A stretch of 64,000 nucleotides of DNA, taken from contig NZ_JHXI01000007.1 in the NCBI RefSeq assembly GCF_000621785.1, forward strand, positions 186,001 to 250,000, read 5' to 3'. This document shows, one piece after another, positions 42,694 through 52,561 of this stretch; position 1 is the first letter of the stretch, and each line of letters begins with the position of its first letter. This DNA comes from Ruminococcus flavefaciens ND2009 (lineage in GTDB: Bacteria > Bacillota > Clostridia > Oscillospirales > Ruminococcaceae). The position numbers were made by a program, and so were the translations under genes. The notes beneath the pieces were generated by a model. It saw nothing but the letters and a program-made list of their open reading frames with translations, was not told the origin of the DNA and did no database searches.

Positions 42694-44655
42694 TCACTTA
42701 CCCTGGAGCTCCCTTATCTTGTCGCGGAGATATGCTGCGTGTTCAAACTCAAGCAGCTTTGCGGCGTTCTTCATCTCCACCGTCAGCTTGTCTATGAGCT
42801 GCTGCTTCTCGGAGGCGGAGAGCTTCTTCTTTTTCGTCTTCTCCTCCACCTTGTTCTTTGAGGTTATTTCCAGAACGTCCCTGACCTCCTTGATGATGGT
42901 CTTGGGAACTATACCGTGCTCCTCGTTGAATGCCATCTGGAGAGAACGGCGGCGCTCGGTCTCGGTGATAGCTCTCTCCATTGAGCCCGTAACAGCGTCG
43001 GCGTACATTATTACCTGTCCCTTGGCGTTTCGGGCAGCTCTGCCTATGGTCTGGATAAGGGAGGTCTCGCTTCTCAGGAAGCCCTCCTTGTCGGCGTCAA
43101 GAATGGCGATAAGGCTCACCTCGGGTATATCAAGTCCCTCACGGAGGAGGTTTATTCCCACCAGCACATCGAAAACGCCCTCACGGAGATCCTTGATTAT
43201 CTCCATACGCTCGATAGTGTCGATGTCGTGGTGGAGGTAGCGCACCTTTACGCCCAGCTTCTCATAGTATGCGGTGAGGTCCTCAGCCATTTTCTTTGTG
43301 AGAGTCGTTACCAGCACTCGCTCATTCCTTGCAGCCCTCTCGTTTATCTCAGAGAGCAGGTCGTCCACCTGTCCGTGAGTGGGCTTTACGATTATCTCGG
43401 GGTCAACAAGTCCCGTGGGACGTATCACCTGCTCCACTATGGTGTCGGTCTTTTCACGCTCTATCTGTCCGGGAGTTGCGCTGACGTAGATAGCCTGATG
43501 TATATGTGCGTTGAACTCATCAAAGTTCAGCGGACGGTTGTCCATAGCACTTGGCAGACGGAAGCCGTAGTCCACAAGGGTGGTCTTTCTGGCGCGGTCT
43601 CCTGCGTACATTGCTCTTACCTGCGGCAGTGTCACATGGCTCTCGTCCACGATGAGCAGGAAGTCCTCGGGGAAGTGGTCAAGGAGAGTCTGGGGCGTGC
43701 TTCCCGCAGGTCTGCCTGCAAGGACACGGGAGTAGTTCTCAACGCCGCTGCAATAGCCCACCTCACGGAGCATCTCCATGTCGTAGTGAGTCCTCTGCTC
43801 TATACGCTGAGCCTCGATGAGCTTGTTGTTCTGCCGGAAGTAGTCTATGCGCTCCGCAAGCTCGCGGTCAAGCTCCTGAAGGGCGGACTCCAGCTTGTCG
43901 TCGCCCACAACATAGTGAGAAGCAGGAAAAATAGCCGCGTGGGACACGACTGCCTTCACCTCACCTGTGACCACGTTTATCTCGGAGATACGGTCTATCT
44001 CGTCGCCGAAGTATTCAACGCGGACTGCCGTATCCGATGACATTGCGGGGAATATCTCCACAACGTCGCCGCGGACTCTGAACCTGTTTCGCTCAAAGGC
44101 GATATCGTTTCGCTCATAGCGTATCTTGACTAGCTCCTCGATGAGCTGGTCACGGGGCTTTTCGGCGCCCTGACGTATGGAAACACACATGGAGCGGTAC
44201 TCCTCGGGGCTTCCGAGGGAGTAGATGCAGGAAACGCTGGCAACGATGATAACATCGCGGCGCTCCGCAAGAGCAGTGGTGGCGGAGTGGCGGAGCTTGT
44301 CTATCTCGTCGTTTATGGAGGAGTCCTTTTCGATGTAGCTGTCGGTGCTCGGCACGTAGGCTTCAGGCTGATAGTAGTCGTAATATGATACGAAGTATTC
44401 CACAGCATTTTCGGGGAAGAATTCGCGGAACTCCGAACATAACTGCGCCGCAAGTATCTTATTGTGAGCGAGTACGAGAGTGGGCTTGTTCACACGGGCT
44501 ATGACATTAGCCATAGTGAAGGTCTTTCCCGAGCCTGTGACGCCGAGGAGTATCTGCTCCTTTTTGCCCGACTGCAAGCCCCTTACGAGCTTGTCGATAG
44601 CCTGCGGCTGATCGCCTGCGGGAGCATAGTTTGAACATAGCTTGAAGTGATCCAT
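42694..44655 (-). CDS. uvrB: Excinuclease ABC subunit B
   Basis: The 653-residue damage-verification helicase of nucleotide excision repair. It starts with [20 protein letters not shown]. Walker A is [14 protein letters not shown], the beta-hairpin region is [21 protein letters not shown], the DEAD-type box is [14 protein letters not shown], and motif VI lies in QTIGRAARN. The C-terminal UvrC-binding helix pair ends [17 protein letters not shown]. The start has AAGGGGG upstream. It lies 236 nt after carB. Confidence 0.98.
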   Translation of the reverse strand: MDHFKLCSNYAPAGDQPQAIDKLVRGLQSGKKEQILLGVTGSGKTFTMANVIARVNKPTLVLAHNKILAAQLCSEFREFFPENAVEYFVSYYDYYQPEAYVPSTDSYIEKDSSINDEIDKLRHSATTALAERRDVIIVASVSCIYSLGSPEEYRSMCVSIRQGAEKPRDQLIEELVKIRYERNDIAFERNRFRVRGDVVEIFPAMSSDTAVRVEYFGDEIDRISEINVVTGEVKAVVSHAAIFPASHYVVGDDKLESALQELDRELAERIDYFRQNNKLIEAQRIEQRTHYDMEMLREVGYCSGVENYSRVLAGRPAGSTPQTLLDHFPEDFLLIVDESHVTLPQVRAMYAGDRARKTTLVDYGFRLPSAMDNRPLNFDEFNAHIHQAIYVSATPGQIEREKTDTIVEQVIRPTGLVDPEIIVKPTHGQVDDLLSEINERAARNERVLVTTLTKKMAEDLTAYYEKLGVKVRYLHHDIDTIERMEIIKDLREGVFDVLVGINLLREGLDIPEVSLIAILDADKEGFLRSETSLIQTIGRAARNAKGQVIMYADAVTGSMERAITETERRRSLQMAFNEEHGIVPKTIIKEVRDVLEITSKNKVEEKTKKKKLSASEKQQLIDKLTVEMKNAAKLLEFEHAAYLRDKIRELQGK

Positions 44656-44891
44656 AAAGTTCCCCCTTTGGAAGTTGAGAGTTTAGAGTTGAAAGTTGAG
44701 AGTGTATGGGACGGTGTCCCACAAAATAGAAAATGTATGGGGCGATGACTGCATCGCCCCGTAAGTTTCAAGTATTCTTTTGTGTTGTAATACCCCTTGC
44801 CGCAATCTCATATATCTTACTGCATATCTGAAACTGCGGGCGCGGAACGCCGCCCCTACAAGCTAACGGCTAAGGGCTAAAGGCTGACGGC
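44656..44891. repeat. Intergenic repeats between carB and uvrB
   Basis: No gene. The segment holds GTTGAGAG-type direct repeats (about 44673-44701), a GGGAC/GTCCC hairpin (about 44709-44721), a GGGGCGATG/CATCGCCCC hairpin (about 44739-44760) and AGCCGTTAGC-type words near the carB stop. The last type also occurs near 130-142 and 53912-53942. Confidence 0.6.
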
Positions 44892-47800
44892 TTATATCTT
44901 CGTAATATCAACTAATTCAACATCGTTGATAGTTCTGCCCGATTCAAGCACCTTTACCAGTGATTTCGCCGTATCTACGGCTGTAAGACTGCATATTGAG
45001 CGCTCGATGGACTTTCTTCTCATCTTAACGCTGTCACGCTCGGGAAGTCGTCCCTTTGCGGAGGTGGAGATAACATAGTGTATCTTGCCGCTGTCAAGGA
45101 GAGTCTCCACGTTGGGCTCGCCGTCGGATATCTTGCGGACAAGGTTTGCCGCAATCATGTTCCTGTGGAGAACGCTCTGTGTGCCCGATGTGGCGTAGAG
45201 CTCAAAGCCCATCTGCTCGAACTTGTCCGCAATGGGAAGTATCTCTCTCTTGTCGCTGTCGCGGACTGAGATGAGAACTCCGCCCTCGCGCTTGAGGTCA
45301 AAGCCTGCGGCGATAAGTCCCTTGAGGAGAGCATCCTCAAGATTTCTGCCGATACCGAGACACTCGCCTGTGGACTTCATCTCGGGTCCCAGCATAGTGT
45401 CAACGTCGGTGAGCTTCTCAAAGGAGAATACGGGCACCTTTACGGCAACGTAGTCGCCTGCTGGATAGAGACCGCTCTCATAGCCCATGTCCTTTAATTT
45501 AGCGCCGAACATTATCTTTGTGGCGATGTCCACCATGGGTATGCCCGTTACCTTGCTGATGTAGGGAACGGTTCTCGATGAACGGGGATTTACCTCGATA
45601 ACGAATACCTCGTGATTGTAAACAACATACTGTATATTCACAAGTCCGATAACATTGAGCTCCTTGGCGAGAAGCCTTGTGTACTCAACGATTATGCGCT
45701 TGATACGGTCTGAAAGGTGCTGTGCGGGATAGATGGAGATAGAGTCGCCGGAGTGAACGCCTGCACGCTCGATATGCTCCATGATACCGGGGATAAGGAA
45801 GTCCTCGCCGTCGCAGATAGCGTCTACCTCTACCTCGGTGCCCATCATATACTTGTCTATAAGGACAGGGTTCTCGATGTTGTGGCTCATGATGATGCCC
45901 ATGTACTCCTTTACGTCAGCGTCGGAGTGGGCGATTATCATGTTCTGACCGCCGAGAACATATGAGGGACGGAGCAGCACGGGATAGCCAAGGTCATTGG
46001 CAGCCACAAGAGCCTCCTCTGTGTTCATTACTGTGTGTCCCGCAGGTCTGGGGATACCGCACTTTTCAAGCACCTCGTCGAAGCGCTCTCTGTCCTCTGC
46101 GGCGTCTATCATATCCGCGGAGGTTCCCAGTATGCGCACGCCCATATCGGAGAGATAACGTGTAAGCTTGATAGCGGTCTGTCCGCCGAACTGTACCACA
46201 ACGCCGTAGGGCTGCTCGGTCTCGATGATGGACTGAACGTCCTCCTTGGTGAGGGGGTCGAAGTACAGACGGTCGCCTGTATCAAAGTCGGTGGAGACGG
46301 TCTCGGGGTTGTTGTTGCAGATAACAGCTTCGTAGCCCAGCTCCTTCAGCGTCCATACGCAGTGTACGGAGCAGTAGTCGAACTCGATGCCCTGTCCGAT
46401 ACGGATAGGACCGCTTCCGAATACGATGACCTTTTTCTTGCCCTTGTCTGTGCGCTCGATGAACTGCTTTGCCTCGTTCTCCTCGTCGAAAGTGGAGTAG
46501 AAGTAGGGAGTCTCAGCCTTGAACTCGCCTGCGCAGGTATCTACCATCTTGTAGACAGCGCTCTTGTGCTTGGGGCACTTCTGTCCCGAGATGCGCTCGA
46601 TAGTGCTGTCAAGGTAGCCGTACTGCTTTGCGATGTCGTACTTCTCCTCGGTGAGCTCGCCCTCAGCCAGCCATTTCTCCAGCTCCACAAGATTCAGGAG
46701 CTTGTAGAGGAACCAGTTGTCTATCATGGTTATCTCGTGTATCTCCTCGGGAGTTATGCCGCGCTTGAGAGCCTCAAATACGCAGAATGAGCGCTCGTCG
46801 TCGATGACGTGGAGCTGCTCCCTTATCTCCTCTGTGGACAGCTTTGCCAGCTTTTTCAGGTTCATGGTGTCAAGACCCAGCTCTATTGAGCGGACAGCCT
46901 TCATCATAGCCTGCTCGAAGCTTGTGCCGATAGCCATTACCTCGCCTGTAGCCTTCATCTGAGTGCCGAGGGTACGCTTTGCATATACGAATTTATCGAA
47001 TGCCCACTTGGGGAACTTGATGACAACATAGTCCAGAGCAGGCTCAAAGCAGGCATAGGTCTTGCCTGTTACCTGATTGATAATCTCGTCGAGAGTATAG
47101 CCGATAGCTATCTTTGCTGCGGTCTTTGCGATAGGATAGCCCGTAGCCTTGGAAGCCAGTGCGGAAGAACGGGAAACTCTGGGGTTTACCTCGATGACTG
47201 CATACTTGAAGCTTGTGGGATGAAGTGCAAACTGGCAGTTGCAGCCGCCCTCTACCTTCAGCTCCTTGATGATGTTGATAGCCGCTGTACGGAGCATCTG
47301 GTACTCCCTGTCGCTGAGAGTTACCGCAGGAGCGATAACGATACTGTCGCCTGTGTGGACGCCAACGGGGTCGAAGTTCTCCATAGAGCAGACTGTGATA
47401 ACATTGCCCTTTGCGTCACGGATGACCTCGAACTCTATTTCCTTCCAGCCGCTTATGCACTTTTCAACAAGTATCTGTGTGATAGGTGAAAGACGAAGTC
47501 CGTTTGTAGCTATGTCGCGGAGCTCCTCCTCGTTCTGTGCGATACCGCCGCCTGTTCCGCCGAGAGTGAAAGCAGGGCGGACGATAACGGGATAGTGTAT
47601 CACCTGAGCGAAGTCCACAGCGTCCTCAACGGTCTCGACAACCTTTGAGGGGATAACGGGCTCGCCGATCTTTTCCATGGTATCCTTGAAAGCCTGTCTG
47701 TCCTCAGCCTTGTGGATAGTCTCCGGGTCTGCGCCCAGGAGCTTTACATTGTGGCTCTCCAGGAAGCCCTCCTCTGCCAGCTGCATGGACAGTGTCAGAC

Positions 47801-48083
47801 CTGTCTGACCGCCGAGAGTGGACAGCAGGCTGTCGGGCTTTTCCATTTCTATTATACGCTTTACAACGTCAAGTGTAAGGGGTTCGATGTAGACCTTGTC
47901 AGCCATAGCCTTATCGGTCATGATGGTAGCAGGGTTGGAGTTTACCAGGACTACTTCAAGTCCCTCCTGCTTGAGAGCGCGGCACGCCTGTGTGCCTGCA
48001 TAGTCAAATTCGGCAGCCTGTCCGATAACGATAGGACCAGAGCCGATAACAAGTACCTTTTTTATATCACTTCTGAGTGGCAT
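44892..48083 (-). CDS. carB: Carbamoyl phosphate synthase large subunit
   Basis: A 1063-residue enzyme forming carbamoyl phosphate from bicarbonate, glutamine-derived ammonia and two ATP. The two ATP-grasp halves are plain: the N-terminal half starts KKVLVIGSGPIVIGQAAEFD and the second KKVIVFGSGPIRIGQGIEFD. The metal-site motifs VIEVNPRVSRSSALASK and VIEVNPRSSRTVPYISK close each. The C-terminal MGS-type regulatory domain spans about 930-1063. GGAGG precedes the ATG. Last gene of the pyr operon, 123 nt after carA. Confidence 0.98.
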   Translation of the reverse strand: MPLRSDIKKVLVIGSGPIVIGQAAEFDYAGTQACRALKQEGLEVVLVNSNPATIMTDKAMADKVYIEPLTLDVVKRIIEMEKPDSLLSTLGGQTGLTLSMQLAEEGFLESHNVKLLGADPETIHKAEDRQAFKDTMEKIGEPVIPSKVVETVEDAVDFAQVIHYPVIVRPAFTLGGTGGGIAQNEEELRDIATNGLRLSPITQILVEKCISGWKEIEFEVIRDAKGNVITVCSMENFDPVGVHTGDSIVIAPAVTLSDREYQMLRTAAINIIKELKVEGGCNCQFALHPTSFKYAVIEVNPRVSRSSALASKATGYPIAKTAAKIAIGYTLDEIINQVTGKTYACFEPALDYVVIKFPKWAFDKFVYAKRTLGTQMKATGEVMAIGTSFEQAMMKAVRSIELGLDTMNLKKLAKLSTEEIREQLHVIDDERSFCVFEALKRGITPEEIHEITMIDNWFLYKLLNLVELEKWLAEGELTEEKYDIAKQYGYLDSTIERISGQKCPKHKSAVYKMVDTCAGEFKAETPYFYSTFDEENEAKQFIERTDKGKKKVIVFGSGPIRIGQGIEFDYCSVHCVWTLKELGYEAVICNNNPETVSTDFDTGDRLYFDPLTKEDVQSIIETEQPYGVVVQFGGQTAIKLTRYLSDMGVRILGTSADMIDAAEDRERFDEVLEKCGIPRPAGHTVMNTEEALVAANDLGYPVLLRPSYVLGGQNMIIAHSDADVKEYMGIIMSHNIENPVLIDKYMMGTEVEVDAICDGEDFLIPGIMEHIERAGVHSGDSISIYPAQHLSDRIKRIIVEYTRLLAKELNVIGLVNIQYVVYNHEVFVIEVNPRSSRTVPYISKVTGIPMVDIATKIMFGAKLKDMGYESGLYPAGDYVAVKVPVFSFEKLTDVDTMLGPEMKSTGECLGIGRNLEDALLKGLIAAGFDLKREGGVLISVRDSDKREILPIADKFEQMGFELYATSGTQSVLHRNMIAANLVRKISDGEPNVETLLDSGKIHYVISTSAKGRLPERDSVKMRRKSIERSICSLTAVDTAKSLVKVLESGRTINDVELVDITKI

Positions 48084-48118
48084 ACTAATTTCCTCCGATT
48101 ATTTAATTCATAATTCGT

Positions 48119-48215
48119 AATTCATAATGCATAATTGCGGTGTCCGCTCCGCGGACTATCTAAATACCATATCAGCGAAGCTGATACAATAATTATGAAT
48201 TATGCATTATGCATT
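48119..48215. repeat. Palindromic repeats between carA and carB
   Basis: AATTCATAATGCATAATT (48119-48136) has a near-perfect inverted copy at 48198-48215 that runs into the end of carA. Between them lie GTCCGC-TCC-GCGGAC and TATCAGC-GAA-GCTGATA hairpins. The carA stop codon is part of this repeat. Confidence 0.65.
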
Positions 48216-49307
48216 CTGCATTGATTTAACGAAGTCGTCAAACAAATAGGATGTATCCAGCGGACCGCCGTGTGCTTCGGGGTGGAACTGGACCGTTCTT
48301 GCGTTGACTGAGGTATAGTGTATGCCCTCGCAGGTCTTGTCGTTTGCATTCACATGGGAAACGTGTCCTATGGAGGGGTCGATGCTGTCCCCTACTACCG
48401 CATAGCCGTGATTCTGGCTGGTAACGTAGGTAAGACCGCTCTCAAGGTCGATAACAGGCTGGTTTGCACCTCTGTGGCCGTACTTCAGCTTCTCGGTCTT
48501 TCCGCCGTTGGCAAGCGCCATGAGCTGGTGACCGAGGCATATGCCGAATATGGGTATGCCAAGCTTCTGTATCTCCTTGATATTCTCGATTATCTCAACA
48601 TTTTCGGCAGGGTCTCCGGGGCCGTTGGAGAACATTATGCCGTCGGGAGCAAGCTTCCGTATCTCATCGGCTGTGGTATAGGCAGGTACTACTACCACCT
48701 CGCAGCCGCGCTTCAGGAGCTCCTGTCTGATATTGCGCTTGTAGCCGAAATCGAACAGCGCCACACGGAGCTTCTTCTCCTCGGGCTCATAGGTGAGGGT
48801 CTCGCTGTTGGTGACAGCCTTTACCGCGTCCTTGACGGAGAAGGCTCTTACTTTTTCAAGGAGCTCGTCCTTCTTTGCGTAGACATCCTCGGTGGTGATA
48901 ACGCCGTTCATAACGCCAACCTCACGGATAGTACGGGTAAGGCGTCTGGTGTCGATGTTATTGATACCGACGATGTTGTGGTCTTTGAGAAAGTCGTTGA
49001 TATTTCCCTCGCTGCGGAAGTTTGAGGGGGCATTGCACCACTCCCTTACGATATAGCCCGAAACGTAGGACTTTGCGGACTCATTGTCCTCTGAGTTCAC
49101 ACCGTAGTTTCCGATGAGGGGAAAGGTCTGTGTGACTATCTGTCCGTAGTAGCTGGGGTCGGTGAGAGTTTCCTGATATCCCGTAACTCCCGTGGTGAAA
49201 ACGACTTCACCGATGACCGTGCCCTTTGCGCCGAAGCTCCTGCCCTCAAACACCTGCCCGTCGGCAAGCATGAGGTAAGCTTTTTCTCCCATGTTGAATA
49301 ATGACAT
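48207..49307 (-). CDS. carA: Carbamoyl phosphate synthase small subunit
   Basis: A 366-residue glutamine amidotransferase subunit that feeds ammonia to CarB. The N-terminal CPSase domain starts AYLMLADGQVFEGRSFGAKG with GVTGYQETLTDPSYYGQIV. The class I amidotransferase triad lies in PIFGICLGHQLMAL (Cys) and VQFHPEAHGGP (His, Glu). ATG at 49307 follows GGAGG. The final residues and stop codon lie in an A/T-rich repeat word shared with the intergenic region. Confidence 0.97.
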   Translation of the reverse strand: MSLFNMGEKAYLMLADGQVFEGRSFGAKGTVIGEVVFTTGVTGYQETLTDPSYYGQIVTQTFPLIGNYGVNSEDNESAKSYVSGYIVREWCNAPSNFRSEGNINDFLKDHNIVGINNIDTRRLTRTIREVGVMNGVITTEDVYAKKDELLEKVRAFSVKDAVKAVTNSETLTYEPEEKKLRVALFDFGYKRNIRQELLKRGCEVVVVPAYTTADEIRKLAPDGIMFSNGPGDPAENVEIIENIKEIQKLGIPIFGICLGHQLMALANGGKTEKLKYGHRGANQPVIDLESGLTYVTSQNHGYAVVGDSIDPSIGHVSHVNANDKTCEGIHYTSVNARTVQFHPEAHGGPLDTSYLFDDFVKSMQNA

Positions 49308-49506
49308 TGTAAATTCCTCCTTGGTTTTTTATAGAGGTCGTATACTTGGTGTTTATTATCTTTTGCTGAACGCCATTGTACAGCAAAAACGGTAACAATG
49401 ATTTATTTTTTCGGAACGCCGGGGGCGGCGTTCCCTACATACGCTTTATTCTTATCGTGAACTGCGGGCGGCGGAACGCCGCCACACACTAAGCACTAAA
49501 AACTGA
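49308..49506. repeat. Intergenic region upstream of carA
   Basis: No gene. It holds GGAACGCCG/CGGCGTTCC (about 49411-49433) and related GGCGG-type words near 49467-49482, plus the CACTAAAAACTGATCACT-like tail also seen in other gaps. No promoter was found for carA, so readthrough from pyrF is likely. Confidence 0.5.
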
Positions 49507-50433
49507 TCACTTCAGATTGATATACTGACAGATGTCGTCTCTCATGCGGATAACTTCTCTTCTTGCTGCCTTTGCGAAGTCGCGCTCGTCGCAGCCCTCC
49601 TTCTTATATGCACACATAACTGCCCGTGAGGAGTTTACGATAGCTCCGAGACCGTTCTCGTCGAAGCCGCCCTTTAAGCCTTCTGCTCCGCCGCCCTGTG
49701 CGCCGTAGCCGGGTACAAGGAACATGGTGTGGGGAAGTCTCTTTCTCAGCTCTGTCAGCATCTCGGGGTAGGTAGCTCCCACAACTGCGCCCACTGCGGA
49801 GTAGCCGTACTTTCCGCGGGTATCCTCGCCCCACTTCTCGCACATATCGCCCATGCACTCATAGATGGTGCGTCCGTCAGCCAGCTTCATATCCTGAAGC
49901 TCGCCCGATGAGGGGTTGGAGGTCTTTACCAGAACGTAGATGCCCTTGTCACGCTCGCGGCAGACTTTAAGGAGGGGCTCGATACCGTCTGTGCCCAGAT
50001 AGCCGTTGACTGTGAGAGCGTCGGCGCCGAAGGCTTCCAGAGCGTTCTCGCCCACAGATGTAACGCCGAGATGAGCATTGGAGTAAGCCTCCATGGTAGC
50101 GCCGATGTCGTTGCGCTTGCCGTCTGTCATAACGAACATACCGTTGAGCTTTGCATAGCGGATAGTCTTTTCGAGAGTCCTTATGCCGTAGTGTCCGTAC
50201 ATCTCATAGTAAGCAGCCTGAGGCTTGATGGCAGGCACAAGGTCGTGTATCTCATCGATGATAGCCTGATTGAAGTCGAAGATAGCCTTTGCAGCTGCCT
50301 TCAGTGTCCAGCCGTCGCTGTCAAGATAGCGGCGCTGAATGAACTCGGGAACGTACTCCAGCTTGGGGTCCAGACCTACCACCGTAGGATTTTTCAGTTC
50401 GATTATTTTTTCGATAAGTCTGTCAAATGACAT
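49507..50433 (-). CDS. pyrF: Orotidine 5'-phosphate decarboxylase (type 2)
   Basis: It decarboxylates OMP to UMP, the last step to uridine nucleotides. The 308-residue length marks the longer type 2 subfamily. TVVGLDPKLEYVP is the N-terminal substrate Asp region, the catalytic Lys/Asp cluster lies in MTDGKRNDIGATMEAYS, and FLVPGYGAQGGGAEG is the phosphate loop. GGAGG lies before the ATG. It follows pyrC by 22 nt. Confidence 0.96.
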   Translation of the reverse strand: MSFDRLIEKIIELKNPTVVGLDPKLEYVPEFIQRRYLDSDGWTLKAAAKAIFDFNQAIIDEIHDLVPAIKPQAAYYEMYGHYGIRTLEKTIRYAKLNGMFVMTDGKRNDIGATMEAYSNAHLGVTSVGENALEAFGADALTVNGYLGTDGIEPLLKVCRERDKGIYVLVKTSNPSSGELQDMKLADGRTIYECMGDMCEKWGEDTRGKYGYSAVGAVVGATYPEMLTELRKRLPHTMFLVPGYGAQGGGAEGLKGGFDENGLGAIVNSSRAVMCAYKKEGCDERDFAKAARREVIRMRDDICQYINLK

Positions 50434-50455
50434 TTCATTTCCTCCTTAAATAATA

Positions 50456-51730
50456 TCAGTCGTTTCTTCCGTCGTACCTTATGACGCCCTTTGATATGGT
50501 CACAAGGGGCTTTCCTGTGAGCTCCATGCCCTTGAACACTGTGTTATGGGACTTTGAATGGAGCTTTCCGGGGTCTACTGTCCATTTTCTGCCGATGTCG
50601 GCAATTACGAGGTCTGCGGTGCTTCCCTCTTTTATCTCGGGCACACTGAGACCCAGTATCCTTCTGGGATTCACGCACATGAGCTCCACTACCCTGTGCA
50701 GGTCTATCTCGCCTGTGTGGTAGAGGGCTGTGAGAGTAGCCGCAAGTGAGGTCTCAAGACCCACAACGCCGTTGGGAGCCTTCTCGAAGTCAGCCTTCTC
50801 CTCCGCAGCATGGGGAGCGTGGTCGGTGATTATGCAGTCGATAGTGCCGTCCTTGACAGCATCTATGATAGCCCTTACGTCCGCAGGAGTCCTGAGGGGC
50901 GGATTCATGCGGTAGTCCGCGTCGCGCTTCTCCAGCAGCTTATCCGTCAGCATGAAGTAATGAGGAGCGGTCTCGCAGGTGACATTCACACCTCTTGACT
51001 TTGCAAAGCGTATCATTGCAGCGCTTCCCTCCGTGGAAACATGGCAGATGTGGATATGTGCTCCTACCGACGAGGCAAGTATCATCTCACGGGCGGTGAT
51101 ATAGTCCTCAGAGGCGCGGTCCATGCCCTTTACGCCAAGCTTTTCGGAGGTCTCGCCCTTGTTTATGATACCGCCGTTGATAATGCTCAGGTCCTCGCAG
51201 TGTGAAGCCACAAGAAGCCCGTTTTCCTTTGAGAGCTCCAGAGCCTTTCTCATCATCTCCGCATTCTCAACGGGACGTCCGTCATCGGAGATACATATAC
51301 AGCCTGCTGCCTTGAGGGCTTCGTAGTCGCAGAGACCGTCGCCGCTCATGCCGTTTGTGATGCAGCCCACGGGATAGACCTCAACGCCTGTTCCCTCAGC
51401 CTTGTCGATGATATAGCGGATAGTCTCGGGACTGTCGCAGGGGGGCTTGGTATTGGGCATTGCAAGGACTCCCGTAACGCCGCCTGCCAGTGCAGCGGCA
51501 CAGCCCGTGAGGATATCCTCCTTATGAGTCTGTCCCGGGTCGCGGAAGTGAACGTGCATATCGAACAATGAGGGCATAAGTACAAGTCCCGTACCGTCGA
51601 TGACCTGTTCTGCGCTTTCGGTGATACCGCTTCCGAGCTTTGCGATAACGCCGTCCCTGATGAGTACGTCTGTTACGGTGTCCAGTGCAGTATCAACTGC
51701 GCGGATATTCCTTATAAGGATAGATGACAT
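50456..51730 (-). CDS. pyrC: Dihydroorotase
   Basis: It closes N-carbamoyl-aspartate to dihydroorotate. A 424-residue class I enzyme: metal His pair in FDMHVHFRDPGQTHKED, then MPNTKPPCDSPETI, HICHVSTEGS and the catalytic Asp in DCIITDHAPHAAEEK. C-terminal LGLSVPEIKEGSTADLVI is typical. It lies 34 nt after pyrR in the pyr operon. pyrB, pyrD, pyrK and pyrE are not in the window. Confidence 0.97.
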   Translation of the reverse strand: MSSILIRNIRAVDTALDTVTDVLIRDGVIAKLGSGITESAEQVIDGTGLVLMPSLFDMHVHFRDPGQTHKEDILTGCAAALAGGVTGVLAMPNTKPPCDSPETIRYIIDKAEGTGVEVYPVGCITNGMSGDGLCDYEALKAAGCICISDDGRPVENAEMMRKALELSKENGLLVASHCEDLSIINGGIINKGETSEKLGVKGMDRASEDYITAREMILASSVGAHIHICHVSTEGSAAMIRFAKSRGVNVTCETAPHYFMLTDKLLEKRDADYRMNPPLRTPADVRAIIDAVKDGTIDCIITDHAPHAAEEKADFEKAPNGVVGLETSLAATLTALYHTGEIDLHRVVELMCVNPRRILGLSVPEIKEGSTADLVIADIGRKWTVDPGKLHSKSHNTVFKGMELTGKPLVTISKGVIRYDGRND

Positions 51731-51763
51731 AAATACCTCGCTTTCGGTAGGTGGAATGGTAAT

Positions 51764-52285
51764 TCAGTAAATGGCAACTCCGTCTGTGCCGTCTATCTCC
51801 ACAGTGGATACCTTTACGACCTCACTGTGAGAGGTAGGAAGATTTTTGCCCACATAGTCGGGGCGGATAGGAAGCTCCCTGTGTCCGCGGTCCACAAGCA
51901 CCGCCAGCTGTATGGAACGGGGCCTCCCTCTTTTTATAAGGGCGTCGATGGCTGCGCGGGAGCTTCTTCCTGTGAATATTACGTCATCGACGATGACAAC
52001 GTTCCTGTCGGTTATGTCGAAGGATATATCCGTTTTGTCGGTCTCTGTGGAGGAGCGGCTGTCGTCACGGTAGGGAGTTATATCCAGAGCACCGAAGGGT
52101 ACCTCATTCTTCTCCAGCTCAGAGAGCTTTGCGGCTATCCTTCTGCCCAGGGGCACTCCCCTTGAGAATATGCCCACGATACAGAGCTCCTCAGTGCCCT
52201 TGTTGCGCTCGATTATCTCATATGAGATACGGGCGATGGCTCTTGCAACAGCCTTATCGTCCATTATGACGCGCTTTGTCTCCAT
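51764..52285 (-). CDS. pyrR: PyrR pyrimidine attenuation regulator / uracil phosphoribosyltransferase
   Basis: A 173-residue PRTase-fold protein that binds pyr leader RNA when UMP is high and can also make UMP from uracil. The PRPP loop VVIVDDVIFTGRSSRAAID is diagnostic, with RISYEIIERNKG near the start and VLVDRGHRELPIRPDYVGKN after it. ATG at 52285 has AAGGTGA upstream; a longer in-frame ORF would cover its own attenuator. First gene of the operon. Confidence 0.97.
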   Translation of the reverse strand: METKRVIMDDKAVARAIARISYEIIERNKGTEELCIVGIFSRGVPLGRRIAAKLSELEKNEVPFGALDITPYRDDSRSSTETDKTDISFDITDRNVVIVDDVIFTGRSSRAAIDALIKRGRPRSIQLAVLVDRGHRELPIRPDYVGKNLPTSHSEVVKVSTVEIDGTDGVAIY

Positions 52286-52302
52286 ACAGTTCACCTTCCA
52301 AC

Positions 52303-52433
52303 AAAAAATGCTCCCCGCGCGGCAGGGAGCATACTTACAGTTATAGCTATAGCTACAGTTATAGTTATAGAGTATCAAATAACGCACCTTGCCGACCTCA
52401 CGGGATCGGATTAAAGGGGAGTTTCCAAACAAC
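52303..52433 (-). promoter_or_regulatory. PyrR-dependent attenuator
   Basis: On the minus strand a PyrR-binding-type sequence (TCCCGTGAGGTCGGCAAGGTG, 52405-52385) is followed by a CTATAACTATAACTG-type repeat and then a terminator stem (52332-52325 with 52315-52308) and six U. PyrR with UMP would favour the terminator. Confidence 0.88.
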
Positions 52434-52439
52434 ACATCT

Positions 52440-52468
52440 ATTATAACACATAGCCCATCACTTGTCCA
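52440..52468 (-). promoter_or_regulatory. Promoter of the pyr operon
   Basis: TGGACA (52468-52463) and TATAAT (52445-52440) on the minus strand, 17-nt spacer. Confidence 0.85.
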
Positions 52469-52493
52469 GTGATTTCAGCATTATTATTATCAA

Positions 52494-52522
52494 TTGACAA
52501 AATATAAATAAGCTGTTATAAT
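52494..52522 (+). promoter_or_regulatory. Promoter of the Sm-like/trmB operon
   Basis: TTGACA (52494-52499) and TATAAT (52517-52522), 17-nt spacer, divergent from the pyr promoter. Confidence 0.9.
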
Positions 52523-52561
52523 ATATGGTGATCCCAAGACTTTCTGAAAAGGATGACTTTT

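Noticed and set aside
46035..46790. 251-codon plus-strand ORF within carB
   Set aside because: Antisense to a conserved part of carB; no start signal and no recognisable domain.
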